In this document: piece by piece, positions 38,864 to 50,028 of the stretch
How the letters are laid out: each line of letters begins with the position of its first letter
How positions within the stretch are numbered: the stretch's first letter is position 1
Assembly (NCBI GenBank): GCA_002270565.1
Contig: NQMI01000041.1
Span: 186,001 to 250,000 of the forward strand
Reading direction: 5' to 3'
Origin: Stenocarpella maydis
Lineage: Eukaryota; Ascomycota; Sordariomycetes; Diaporthales; Diaporthaceae
DNA: 64,000 nt
The notes under the pieces: generated by a model
What the model was told of the DNA's origin: nothing
The model's input: the letters and a program-made list of their open reading frames with translations, nothing else
Database searches by the model: none
Made by a program: the position numbers and the translations under genes

Positions 38864-40771
38864 CTATGGCTTCGGCTTCAAGAAGCCCAGAGACCTCCTG
38901 TCTCCCTTTTTCCTGGCCCCGCCCCTGCCTGTCGTGAACATGTCTCTCGACAGCCGCACCTCGTGACCTTGTATCGGCAGAATTGGCCCCGAGTCATCGC
39001 TGTGCTCCGTCCCCAGGACCTGCATGTCAGGCACGCGGAGGGAGTCGTCCGTGTTCGTCCTTGTCAGCGGCCCATCCCGGCCGCTGCCCTTCTCCTCGAT
39101 CGACGCCAGCTCCCTCATATTTGATGGCGTGCCTCCCCTGCCGGACGTGTTGAATCTCGACGCCGGGGGCGAGGCTGGTGTCCGCGGCAGCGGCTTCGAG
39201 TACGAGACCCGCACCGACCGTGTGCTGTCCGACCGCTTGGTGAGGTCGTCCATGGATATCATGCTGGGCTCGGAGAAGTCGTCGTCGAGCGCCTGGCTGG
39301 CGCGCAGCCGGCTGGTTGACGTGACGGTCAGGGACCGCTTGACGGTGATGCCGCCCTCGGCGGACGAGAGCGGGTCGGGGTGGGGCGAGCGGCCTCTGCC
39401 GCGGCCGCCGAGACAGCACATCCCCGACTGCCGCCAGCTCCTCGGGACGAGCAGGTCGGCGAGCTTCTTCCGCGACGAGGCGGTGGTGCCGAAGACGAGG
39501 AACACAAAGATGCCTGGTGTCGTGCCCGGCAAGAAGAGGATCATGGTCTGGGTCGCACGTCCGGCGCTCAGGTCCGGCGCGGAAGCCTTGGAGTCCTTGG
39601 TGTTGTTGTGCAACGCCGTGACCTGGAAAAGGGTGTTGGTACACTCAAAGATCCTGGATGAGGGTGACATTGTTAGTACCACGGCGTAAACGGGGTATTA
39701 GGAAGGGGGTGGCCGTACGCCAGGGCCACGAAGGCGATGGTGAAGCGCACCATGAGCCATCGGTCATAGAGGCCACGCCTCCCCGACAGGTTGCGCTTTG
39801 AGCCGTCCTGAGAGCTGGTGGCCTCTGTGGCGCCTTGTGAGGCTGATCCCGAGTTCCAGTTTGGCGGGCTCCATTGTGTGAATTTCTGCCGTGTCCTCAC
39901 GTATCTGATCAGGACTGCTATCATGAGCCCGCTACCGATGGCAAGACTGATCATCACTGGTAGTAGGGTCAGACGGAGAGCTTCCAGGGGTGACAGATGA
40001 CAGGCATGGGCTTCCGGGACCACTGACAGGGCAAGTCGGCAATAAGGATGAAAGCCACAAAGGATTCCTTGAGCGAGGGGATTCGCAGCAACAAGATGGT
40101 CACCAGGGGCAGCAGCCACGAGATCAGCTTGCCCGCCACGTGCAGCTTGCGGAAGACAACCCGGATCGTGCGACGCTCGCCGACCTGGTATGTCAGCTGG
40201 CACAGCTCAGCCGCCCAGAATAAAACCAGCATAGCCTGCACGCTGTACAAGTAGTACTCTGTGGACGAGAGGTCGTGTGTCAGCACGTGCGCCTGCCAGG
40301 GAGACGGAGGAGGGATATCGTACGAAGATAGTAGAGCACCAGGTCAACTCCAAAGGACCCATTGGCAATGGCTAGTTCGGGGTCGTCGGCAGGGAGTCTC
40401 ATCTTGCGCTCGAACCCTTCCGTGTTTATGTCGACGTAAAACGTGATGTCGCGTACTTGTTGTGCAATGGAGAAGGTCGTGCTTGAGATCGACGACACAG
40501 CAAGGAGTGAGAGGTCTGGGAGCACAAGCAGTCTCAGTACCAGACTTCATGCCACGCACACGCTGCGGCCATGGTGGGCAGGAATGGGAAGGGGAGGGGG
40601 AAAAAGAAAAAAAAAAAAAAAAAAAAAGGCTGCCTTACATGACCATCCTTCGTGGTGCGACCATGTCAGCCACAGCAGCAGGCCGCTGCAGATCCAGCTA
40701 ACGGACGCCCAGGTCAGAGATATGGCAGCCGCCGCCTCTGCCCCAGCTGGGAGTTGGTTGATGCCGGGCAT
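38864..40771 (-). CDS. Seven-transmembrane receptor-like membrane protein
   Basis: Predicted 535-aa polytopic membrane protein. Exons are 40771-40639, 40515-40324, 40258-40028, 39980-39719 and 39653-38864; every junction is GT..AG and the phases are consistent. Seven hydrophobic segments lie at about 15-36, 43-62, 107-130, 148-167, 187-211, 260-282 and 307-328. A long Ser/Thr/Arg-rich, probably cytosolic tail (329-535) follows. The last helix carries LFLPGTTPGIFVFLVFGTT, a pattern common in fungal GPCR-like proteins. The short N-terminus, loop sizes and phosphorylatable tail fit a G-protein-coupled receptor topology, but no ligand class is recognised and a non-receptor 7TM protein is possible. 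Intron 1 contains a poly-T (sense) tract. Intron 2 has a good CTGAC branch site. It is transcribed in the same direction as the melanin-type PKS, 1.4 kb upstream of it. A role in that pathway is speculation. Confidence 0.8.
40601..40627. repeat. Poly-A/poly-T tract inside an intron
   Basis: A run of A (one G interruption) on the plus strand, within intron 1 (40516-40638) of the seven-transmembrane gene, where it reads as poly-T. Confidence 0.9.
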
Positions 40772-43700
40772 CTCGAGCGCCGTGAGCCGTGAGCCGTGAG
40801 CCTCAGCTCTCGCCAACAGGTCAGAAGTGAACGAGCATGAGGATGCGCACAGGCCGGGGAACGTCGCAAGATGATATGTCAGAGGATGGGGAGGTGGGAT
40901 GGGCGGGAGGGAAATAGTTTCAGTCCGATTAAGCTTTTCTGCCTCGTACGAACGAACCCCCCTCGCCCCCTCGCGCCCTCCTCGGCACCCACGACAACCC
41001 GGGCTATGAAGCTGCGAGAAGCCGCTGGGTGCGGTGGGATACCCCAGCATGATCCCTCGCCGGATTTCCCGTACACTAGAGAGGTTCGCCCTGGCTGTTC
41101 TATCATTTTGAGGAATCACCCAATAGCGTAATGGTGTGATGAAACCGTATAGGATCCCTGAGGAGATTTCAATGCAAGGCAGTGCACATGCATCTGAAGC
41201 ACGCGCATGCTGGAGTCGCATGGCCGATGGTTGAGTGGGCCCCACTTGGCAAGAAGGAGAAGCGGATTCCCAGGGTGATGCCTCCTCGCTACACTAGAGC
41301 CTGTACTGGAAGGTAAGGACTGTGGGTTCAAGAGTTGCATCGGCCGGTGATACCAAAACAGGCACAGTGCCTTGTAAGTGCTCTTGGACTTGCAGATCGG
41401 CCCACGACCCCGTGGCCCTTCGAGATGTCCATGTTATCTGTTGTGGGATGAACACGCCCAAGACTTGGAACTAGGCGTACACGTAAGTGTTGGAACAAGA
41501 TGCCTGCTGTGGAGCTCCTGGACCTGAGACCACAAATCTCCTGGCCCCGGTTCAGGATCCTTCGGAACGTGATCCGAGCCGGAACATCGCAGAGAAAATC
41601 GGCGTGTTTGGTGGGATCCAAGCTCGGGGCGGAGTCGGCTGCTTACATGTAGAGGATTTTTGGAGGAGCCAGTCCTGCGCCCGTGAAAGAGTTAAATATC
41701 AGGGACGCGCCGGTCAACTCGACTGCGTCAACTTGATCAGCACGGCAGATCCATGACGAAAAGCAATGTGATCTGTCAGGGTCCAGAATGTCCGCAGACA
41801 CCTGGTTATCCCACCTTTGTCATATCCACTGGCCGGGCACATGCGAGCGAAGCGATAGAGAGTGCATACAACAAAGGTCGTCGTCATGCATGACGATTAC
41901 GTTGTCGTATCTAGGGGGCCTTGACCGGGTTTAACTAGTCTACAGTTGGGCAAAGGTCATGTGCTATTGGGTGCTTTCCCGCCACGCCTAACTAAGAGAG
42001 GTCCAGCCATCCGTTCTGGAGTTCTGCAGTAAGAGACAGAGGGAGGGGGGGTGTTCGTTCCTCCGTTCGTCCCTCCATGCGTTCCTCCGTGCGTGCGTGC
42101 ATCCAATGTCTTGACCCGGGATCCGACCTGCCCTGCAGGGAACGAGGGGTGGGAGGGTTCGGCCCGTGGTTGGACGAGAGGATCTGCAAGGTACCGAGAC
42201 ATTTGACTGAGGTGGAGCCGCTCGCTCGGTGGCTACAAAGCGATTATGTGTACGGAGTATGTAGTGTACACTAGCCGGTTGGTGGGGACGGCCGAAAGCC
42301 GCGGGCTGGGTCACGCAGGGGGAGACAGTCTTGAGACGAAGAAGCTACGAGTCTAATGCAGTCATGGTGGGGACATGTGATATGTCAATGAAGTTACACA
42401 AGTATATTGCAACGTGTTGGGCCATTTCAGACTCTGCCAGGGCCGCCTGGAACCCGCTGCACCCATCGCGGGAACCTGTTCCTCAGAACCGCATAGCCGG
42501 AGAGGTGGAGTTTCAAGGTTCAGAAAGACCAGCTGACCCTGTCTTGTGTGTGGGACTGCCGGGGATCAACCGTGGCTATTGCCACATGTGTACTCCGTAA
42601 ACAGATCCATTGAGCGATCGATCTTCCCGCTATTTGGGTAGCATTTTGTGGGCAACAAACAGTTAGGATGAAGGCAGCACGGGGATGCCAAGGTTTGTGA
42701 CCCTGTTTACTAACACATCAATGTAGCACTCACCTAGGCATCCCGTTTTCATGTCGGATGAGAGGCTTCCAACATGGTCATTTGAATTGGGGCTCATTAA
42801 AGCGACGCACTTTCCACCTGGTATACGAGGGACTTCGATAGAACACCGCTAGAAACCCGCTACCTGACTCAAGCTTCTAGCTGGAGGGCGTGGCGAGGGA
42901 TTCGGGATCCCGATGTCTAGGTTTACCCATGACGGTTTTGTCGGTAGTTTGGTCTTCAACCCCTAACATGGAATGGTGAAACGGAGCGACTGCCTCGGAA
43001 GTTAATTAACTTTGTGCCATAGTCTTGGATTCAAACGCTATTACTTGGGCAATAATACTCCCACGCAGAACCCCACGATATCTTCATGGATTTTTACGAA
43101 GCTCGGGACCCGAGACATTGGCAGGTTGCTTATGGGTCACCCAGGGTGTGAACCAACATACGTCGAAGCGATCTCTGGCCTCCCTGGACCCGAAAGAGCA
43201 TGGTGGCCCTCGCATCGGGTTCACTTCGTGCTTGGAGGTGGACAGAACACATGTTCCAGCGGCTGCAGGATCTCTACTTGTAAGCATGATCAGAGTGAGC
43301 GATAAGACGGGCGAACTGGCATTGTCCAGGTCAGCGTTAAGCTCTCTGCCTACTTAAGTATGAGACCGACTGTAGTATGCTCTTGGGGACAGTGAGTACC
43401 GCATACATGCGGACGGATTCAACAGTTCCTGGTCGCGCACATCGATTTGCACAATTTAGATATTCCGGTGCTTCAAGTCATCACCGACAAGGACTTATTC
43501 AAGACATCGAGTTAGCACTGGAAATATATTCAATGCGAGTGTGGGGAGTGTGTAGCATATCCTGGCACCGACTAGCACAAGACGAAGCTATGAAGACTCA
43601 ATGCATAGCAAAAGTATCACTCAGCAGATGTTATCTGATGTGCATGGCCAGTGCCTGGTGGTTTGAGATACCCCAGTCCCGAATCTAGCGCAAGCCAAAC

Positions 43701-45058
43701 CACCTAATTTCAGCCACCCATGAGAAGCCGTTTAGCCGAGAAGACCTCCTCATAGACTCCCATCTAGCAGAGGATCTCAGAATTGGTAATATACTGGATA
43801 CTCCAGGGCTGGCTTGAACACCCCGGGTCTTTAACCGCGAGGGCATTGTGAAGTGGCAAAGGACGGACGGGCAAAGGAATTGATGGGAAGAATTTCCCTT
43901 GCTAACTTGCAAATTCAAAGATTGTGGTGCCAAAATCACTAACTAACAGCAAACTACCGTCGATAGAGAGTTCATGGAGGCACATTAGCGCCGACGGGAT
44001 CTTAACTACTTTCGGATGACAGATGTACCACGGCGCGGAGACGTATTACATTGCTGGAAGGTCCACGTCTACGGAATGCTCCGTGTGTTTGCGTCGTTAA
44101 CTAGTGTAGTTGCCCCAGCCGGATTCCCTCTTGGAGCTACATCACACCCATTCGGGCCAACACCACGACATTTGCGACGAGACGAGCATGGGAAAAGCTC
44201 ATATGATCTGTTCAGACATGAACCCCTAGTCAAGTGGGGTTGTTTGTGAACGCGACTGTGTATCCGAATGCCAGATTTGACTTGACGGCCGAGGCTATTC
44301 TGAACGCTTGTACACACTGAGTGCCCCGGCTAATTGTGCGCTTCCAATTGGACACGGGCATTCGGTGCGTTTCTCTCTCTGGGCCACATAATACTACTCA
44401 CTGTCGTTACGGCCATTGGCGATGTAACATCCAGCAGTGGTAAGCCTGTTTGGCAGATCTCCTGGGCGATACACTGGGGTAACAATTACCTGGAGTAGGA
44501 GGTCGAGCGGCGGCTCGCGCGGGAAGCGGTTAGAAGAAACATCTGTTAATCGGCAGCGGACGCCAAGCCACGGCCGGATGAGTTCCCCCCCCCCCCCCCN
44601 NNNNNNNCCCCCTTCGTATGAAAAGAACTGTCGTGCGTAATATCTATCTTTGCATCAAGAATATGAGAATGTGTGTCCACTGTCTACCGTCGTGTGTTTA
44701 GAGAACAAAACGGAGAGAAATTACACGCTTATATCATACACATACTATGTGCGTTACGACTGGGCGGGGTTTGTCCCACACTGCCTAACCAACCTTGTGG
44801 GTCCATATGGGAAAGAAGTCGACCAGTCCATGAACAGATCTACTATCATGTCTTGTTCAGCAGGGTCTGATATGCAGATGGCCTTGCACGTGGTTGCCCG
44901 CAGCACCGACTATGCACAAGAGGCCGCTTTGTCACACACTGTCAGCACCCCGCTTTCGGACATTGATCCGTCCCCTCGTTCCGCCATTTCCGGCCGGCGG
45001 TCACCTCCTGTTGCCCACTGAGTTACGTCCTAGAGGCTGGGGGCCCGGTGACAAGACA
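40772..45058. other. Gene-poor, partly AT-richer stretch with assembly gap
   Basis: No gene could be supported. Composition is visibly less GC rich from about 42.6 to 44.4 kb than in the rest of the left half. Inverted copies of TACGGAGTA lie at 42251-42259 and 42591-42599. A degenerate GTTCCTCC repeat lies at 42048-42100. A C homopolymer with eight Ns is at 44586-44612. Confidence 0.55.
44586..44612. other. Assembly gap in a C homopolymer
   Basis: Eight Ns at 44600-44607 are flanked on both sides by C runs. The true length is unknown. Confidence 0.98.
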
Positions 45059-45905
45059 ATGGGCCCAGTGGGAAAGGTAGAAGTCGCGATAGTTTCGGAC
45101 GCTGACGTACCTGCCTGTGTCGACGCCGTCTCAGAGGCTTTCGGCCACGATGCGCCGTTCTTCGATGCCTACTTTCCAAGCCACGATACGCCGTCTGGGA
45201 GAGCACAGGCTTCCAGACGCCTGGCAGCCTGGAGGCAGGGCTCCGGGAGCTCTACCTTTCTTAAAGCAGTCACCAGAGCCGGCATTGAAGGCCAGGAGCA
45301 CATCATCGGCCTTGCGGTGTGGACGCTCATGAGGGACGCCCCGCCTACAGAGCTGTCAGAGGCGGAGGATGTTGAAGATGTCTGGCCAGATGCGGGCGAC
45401 CGTGAATTCATGAGTCGTCTGTGGAGGCATTACGTGATACCACGGACACAGGCAATACGTGCTTCGGGGGGCAAAGGGGTCTATGGCATGTGAGATCCGA
45501 TTATATGGAACAAGATATGACCCACTGACTCCGCAACATAGTGCTTGAGCTGCTAGGTGTTCACCCTGATTACCAGCGATTAGGTGCCGGCAGGGCTCTC
45601 GTCGAGTGGGGCATTAGAGCAGCAGACAAGCGAGGGGTCAAGGTTCGTAACAGCTTATTTCTTCTTCCGTATCCGATCCACGATACTTCTTGGGCCCGTA
45701 GTATGGTCACTGCTATCATTTGTAGCAGGTGGCTGCTGACCCAGGCCGACAGGCTGTTGTCGAGGGAACACCAATCGGCCGGAAGCTCTATGAGCAATGC
45801 GGCCTAACTGTAGATATTGAGGAAATGCGCTTCGATGTTGGAGAGGAGTTCACTGGAAGACGGCTACCGATGCTCATATTTTTGACGAGGGAACCGCAAA
45901 TTTGA
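45059..45905 (+). CDS. GNAT-family N-acetyltransferase
   Basis: Predicted 234-aa acetyl-CoA-dependent acyltransferase. Exons are 45059-45485, 45542-45642 and 45729-45905. The acetyl-CoA-binding motif A is clear after the first splice: LGVHPDYQRLGAGRALVEWG, with the Q-R-x-G-x-G core at 154-159. A typical C-terminal segment (GTPIGRKLYEQCG, then EEMRFDVGEEF) follows in exon 3. The conserved frame requires the first intron to start with GC (GCATGTGAG) and end in CATAG; the nearby GT donor gives a stop. The second intron is GT..AG, 86 nt. Fungal relatives are small soluble acetyltransferases, often near secondary-metabolite or detoxification genes. The substrate cannot be told from sequence. If the GC donor is not used, the gene would be frameshifted and probably dead. 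Confidence 0.78.
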
Positions 45906-46342
45906 TTCGTCTTGGTTGGGAGGCGGGCTCATCGGCAGCGAGACTCCTGGCCACTGATATCAGAACTTGGCACGTAGGAAGTGGAAGAGTGTACGGTGCG
46001 GGAAACCCCCTTTTGACTGCTTCTATCATCAATGGACCCCCAAAACACTTTGTAATTTGCAGGCGACAGCCTCTCCCTGCGCAAGCACCGTTACTGAATC
46101 TTATTCGCCTATATGCCTAAATATTAACCGCATGGCAAGCGGGGTCAAAGGCATGCAGTGAGTAGCTGAAATCTGAATACTGGTGATTTAAACTTTTATA
46201 TTAATCTTGTTATTATTGAGGAAAAGAATCCTTACGCCAAGTATCGGACGCTCTAAAGGAGCCTACTTAAAGGCTAGAAGGTAGTCCATACGAGCCACCG
46301 TCAGGCGTTCCTTCGAACAAATAGGCGTTCCTCAAGGCCCCC
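45906..46342. other. Convergent 3' flanks
   Basis: AT-rich DNA between the ends of the acetyltransferase (+) and the S28 peptidase (-). It holds both 3' ends, and no gene is seen. Confidence 0.6.
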
Positions 46343-47980
46343 TTAAACACCCCTGGCGCCCCTCCATTCCTCGATCCAGGCGCCCACGAACTGAACAATG
46401 TCGGCCTGCGCCTCCGCAATGGCTTTCGGGGGCTGCTTCGCCTGGGTCTGGTTGGGAAACACACCGTTGGCTTCCCAGTGGTGGCCGGCACCGCGGAGGC
46501 CGTCCCACACGTCCTCCGGCGGGTCGTCGATGACGAGCCACGGCTCCGACGCCGTGGACACGCGCGGGCTCGCCGTGTCCGCGGCGGGCGTTGCCTCGCG
46601 CCACGGGTCGGCGAGGCCGTTGACCAGGGCCAGGCGGGGGTACGAGATGTTGAAGCCGCCGTACTTGTTCACCGCCGTGGTGTTTGGGGGGGTGGTGATG
46701 CCGAACTCGGACTCGCAGTACGAGTCCAGGAACTCGAGGTCCAGGATGCGTGAGACCAACGGCTTGCCGAGCGACGAGTCCCACCCGGAGCCCGTGGTCC
46801 AGTACCCCCATTCCGTGCAGGTCTGATATGACCATGAGTCGAACTGCGCGGCGGGGACAGCGGCCTTGGTCGAGGGTGCCGTGGTGGGTTCAGGCGTGTC
46901 CCTGGGGCCCACCTCTGCCCCAAAGGATCCTTCGAGGTATCCGGCGTAGTTGAGAAGACGCAGGGTCAGCGTGTCGTTGCCGCCGTATCCCGTAGCCCCC
47001 AGGATCTCGGCAGCTGATGCGTTGGCCGCGGCGGATGACGTGTACTCCAGTTTGGGGCTCGTGATGACTTTACACCAGTTGCTGAATGTACCAGACCCAA
47101 TGCTGGGGTCCCAGTTGCGGCTCTGCCAGGAGGTCACGCCCGCGTATAGGCTCTGGACGAAGTTTTGGTCCAGCGCCGTGGTGGCGTAGTTGAAGAAGAG
47201 CTTGAACTGACCCTTCAGCGTCTCGTTCTTGTTGCCGATAAAGATCTTGTCGATGATATCGGTAATAAACTGCTGTGTCCAAATGCAGTCCGCCGGCCCA
47301 TACTGGCGGATGGGCTCGTAGTATCGCCAGTAGTCAATGATGGCCTCGGTCACGCCAGACGACGAGACGCCGCCCCAGAAAACATCCGGGTACAGCTTTC
47401 GGAGGAATGCCGATTGTCCGCCGGAGTAGGAGACTCCATAGACGATCCACGGGGCGGCTGAAGACGTGAGGTTTTGGTTTTCGAGTCCGGGGAAGACGAC
47501 GTTCCTGGCAAAGTAGGCAGCGTCGGCAAGAGCCTGTTCTGTCGACAGAAATCTCGCGTCGTCGACCGTAATGTCCTCGAAGGGGAAGCTGGTCCCATAG
47601 TAGCGATGCTCCAAGATGACGCCAATACCGCCATGAGCCTGGGCAAGCTGGTAGAGAATGCCCTTTTGGAGGAGGGGAAACCGGAGGGTCCCGGAGGCCT
47701 CGCCCGCAACGAACAGGATGACAGGGCCGCCGGGCTTGTAGTGGCTGGCGTCGAACCAATAGCGATTGCTAAAGGTGTCATTGCTGTGCGGCTCGTACCG
47801 GCTCTCATTGTGGAAGTGGTCGATGGGAATGGTCAGGTTGTATGCCGGATACGACGCAGCCAGCTCTGCACTCGTCGCGAGCAGAGAGGCTCCCGCGCCA
47901 GGGTCGGTAAAACGCATCGCCCCGCCAACTGCAGCACTCGCGGCAGTGGTCAAAAGTGACAGACATGTTAATGAGACCAT
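46343..47980 (-). CDS. Secreted S28 serine peptidase (Pro-X carboxypeptidase-like)
   Basis: Predicted extracellular serine peptidase of 545 aa, intronless. The ATG at 47980 is chosen because it opens directly into a signal peptide (MVSLTCLSLLTTAASAA); an in-frame extension upstream has no such logic. Family features: PIDHFHNES near the N-terminus, GGPVILFVAGEASG, LEHRYYGTSFPF, the nucleophile in GVSYSGG (Ser184), an Asp in NGLADPWRE and a His in GAGHHWE. Numerous N-x-S/T sites suggest glycosylation. The length and motifs match MEROPS S28 enzymes (lysosomal Pro-X carboxypeptidase, DPP7 and the Aspergillus prolyl endopeptidase), which cleave after proline. Its role is likely extracellular protein degradation. 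The neighbouring hydrolase on the same strand is also secreted, but the two are about 0.9 kb apart and unrelated in sequence. Confidence 0.9.
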   Translation of the reverse strand: MVSLTCLSLLTTAASAAVGGAMRFTDPGAGASLLATSAELAASYPAYNLTIPIDHFHNESRYEPHSNDTFSNRYWFDASHYKPGGPVILFVAGEASGTLRFPLLQKGILYQLAQAHGGIGVILEHRYYGTSFPFEDITVDDARFLSTEQALADAAYFARNVVFPGLENQNLTSSAAPWIVYGVSYSGGQSAFLRKLYPDVFWGGVSSSGVTEAIIDYWRYYEPIRQYGPADCIWTQQFITDIIDKIFIGNKNETLKGQFKLFFNYATTALDQNFVQSLYAGVTSWQSRNWDPSIGSGTFSNWCKVITSPKLEYTSSAAANASAAEILGATGYGGNDTLTLRLLNYAGYLEGSFGAEVGPRDTPEPTTAPSTKAAVPAAQFDSWSYQTCTEWGYWTTGSGWDSSLGKPLVSRILDLEFLDSYCESEFGITTPPNTTAVNKYGGFNISYPRLALVNGLADPWREATPAADTASPRVSTASEPWLVIDDPPEDVWDGLRGAGHHWEANGVFPNQTQAKQPPKAIAEAQADIVQFVGAWIEEWRGARGV

Positions 47981-48897
47981 CCTTGGCGGCAATCCCGAGG
48001 ATCCAGCTTGACGCCACAGAGTACTTGTCTCGAATCGATGCTTCGGGAGTGATAGACAGGTCAGTATGTAACGGGTATGCATGGGTCTTGGGCACAAAAA
48101 GAGGGTACGTTGGGGGGTATAGAAGAAGAGAGAAGAAGATGGTTAGATATTTATCATGGCTGCAGATCGCGTGCGGCAGAAGTGTTCCTCAGAAGGGCTA
48201 GTTATCAAAGTGGTTACAAAGTATCCGGCCCATGACTGATGAGCCAGTGATTGGGTACGAAGACGTGAGTGAGAGGAAAGGCTTACCAGACGTGACGATT
48301 CTTGCTTCCTTTGGCTTGCTTTTAAGCATCCAAATTTCGATTGCGACACTGAACCCTGCCAAGCACAGAAGGTCGATATACTTTTGCCTGCGTTGACGCG
48401 TTATTAACGGAGAACAGCCCATATAAAAATGGCATTGCTACATATCAAGTGCCAATACGAGGTAACTTGCATTTTTAGGTAGCAAAGCTAAACCCGGCTA
48501 GTTAGGATTAGGAAGGTGACCTTGCAACCCGATTCGGGAGGCAGAATATTCCTTCGGCTACAGTGGGGAATTACTTATCCGCTGCCAGTGTCTCGGCGCT
48601 TTGGATCGAGTGCTTGTCCGGACCGCACCAACTGCGACACAACTTGGAACAACTGACAAGACTGGCCTCAATCACGGAATATTGGATCTGCTGTGACTTT
48701 TGAGCCTAGTTTCAATGTTGCTGGCAGCACACGCATAGGCGGGAACGAAGTAATATTGTAATGTGCCTCTTAAGAGCTCTTATGGGTTCGCATAACTAAG
48801 TCACTCACCACCAATCGCGTATCATGGTGGTGGGTGCTAAGTAGTTAATTGATGCTGAAGTCGGTCTGATCATCCCTTTCGTTTTAGTGCAACTTGG
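47981..48897. other. Promoter of the S28 peptidase gene
   Basis: No gene is seen. This is the upstream region of the S28 peptidase and 3' flank of the PAF-acetylhydrolase-like gene. An in-frame ATG at 48082 would add 34 residues to the peptidase but would bury the signal peptide. Confidence 0.5.
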
Positions 48898-50028
48898 CTA
48901 TCGAAGGGAAAAGATCTCTGGAAAATCATGCGCAACATGGTCGACCCTCCCTGCATCCTGGCCTTTCAAACCAAACCCAAAGAAAGCGTCCATGAGCTCG
49001 CTTTCAATCTTTAGGAGCCTGCCTCCACTAATAGTCCCGAACGTAGCCGAATCATTCGAAGGGAACTCTGCCCCAAGCAAATCTCGATAGATGATTACAT
49101 CTTCAAAAGACTCGTGTTTCGTTCCTTTGATATGGAACTCTCGCTTGAAGCCTCTCAGGTTCTCCCAGAATTCTCCCCAAGACGGACTGACAACTGGGTT
49201 CTCACTCGCGATCTGCATGAAAGGTTCATCGAGGCCTGAGCCAACCACAGAGCCGTACAGGCTCCCATCATAGTTTGCCCCGCAGACAAAGGTGCTGAAG
49301 TTCGCCATGGCTTGGGCAGCTGTAGCTCCGCCGAACGAGTGACCAAATATACCGGCAGTGTGGGTATTGAGCTTCGCGATGCCGCCCTCAAGCCCGGGGA
49401 TCTTTTCCAGCGTGGTTCCGTCGCCGAGCGCGTCCGCGACGAACTTGACATCGGCCACGCGGACGTTGAGCACCTCCTCGAGGCCTTCGGTACTGATATT
49501 GGCGGGCAGATCCGTAGGCACGACTCTTCCATCCGGGAACTCGACAACTATGGCGTCATACGTATGGTCGACTGCCGCAATAATCCACCCATGGCTCGCC
49601 AATTCTTCCAGCTGTGCCGTGTAGATGAGCCGTGAAGCTTGGTACCCGTGACTGAAGACGAGAACCGGTAACTCCGAGTCACTAGCAAGCAAGGGGGCAT
49701 TGAGGTATGAGCGCGAGACGAGGTGGGCTGATGTGCCGCTCGGGACACCAGCATGGATGTCGAAAATCGCCGCAGTGAAAGGAGTAAACACTGGTGCAAA
49801 AGAAAGGTTTCCATGACCAGGCGAGGTAATGTTGGTTGGATAAAACAAGGATACCATGACGTCTCTGAAATCCTGGGGCTCTGGAGCCAGCGGATCGCTC
49901 CGCGAGTGGTCGACCAGCTCGAAAGCAGCGGTGCCTACTGCGAATGGACCAGACAGTGGCGGAACCTGATAGTTGGAAGCCAAGGCTCCTCCAACGAGCG
50001 AGGCTGAGATTATCGAGTAAGCCCGCAT
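48898..50028 (-). CDS. Secreted alpha/beta hydrolase, PAF-acetylhydrolase-like
   Basis: Predicted 376-aa secreted hydrolase in a single exon. An N-terminal signal peptide (MRAYSIISASLVGGALA) is followed by a beta-rich start (PLSGPFAVGTAAFELVD) typical of fungal platelet-activating-factor acetylhydrolase-like proteins. Other markers are VMVSLFYPT, the oxyanion-loop segment PVLVFSHGY, the nucleophile elbow GHSFGG (Ser231) and a C-terminal GTKHESFED with the likely catalytic His. Family members are serine-dependent lipases/esterases that release short acyl groups from phospholipids or other esters; the real substrate is unknown. The frame is intact from ATG to stop. The flanking genes give no further hint. 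Confidence 0.85.
   Translation of the reverse strand: MRAYSIISASLVGGALASNYQVPPLSGPFAVGTAAFELVDHSRSDPLAPEPQDFRDVMVSLFYPTNITSPGHGNLSFAPVFTPFTAAIFDIHAGVPSGTSAHLVSRSYLNAPLLASDSELPVLVFSHGYQASRLIYTAQLEELASHGWIIAAVDHTYDAIVVEFPDGRVVPTDLPANISTEGLEEVLNVRVADVKFVADALGDGTTLEKIPGLEGGIAKLNTHTAGIFGHSFGGATAAQAMANFSTFVCGANYDGSLYGSVVGSGLDEPFMQIASENPVVSPSWGEFWENLRGFKREFHIKGTKHESFEDVIIYRDLLGAEFPSNDSATFGTISGGRLLKIESELMDAFFGFGLKGQDAGRVDHVAHDFPEIFSLR

Noticed and set aside
46343..48097. Longer 584-aa start for the S28 peptidase
   Set aside because: The first codon there is GTG and the extension would bury the signal peptide. The ATG at 47980 is better.
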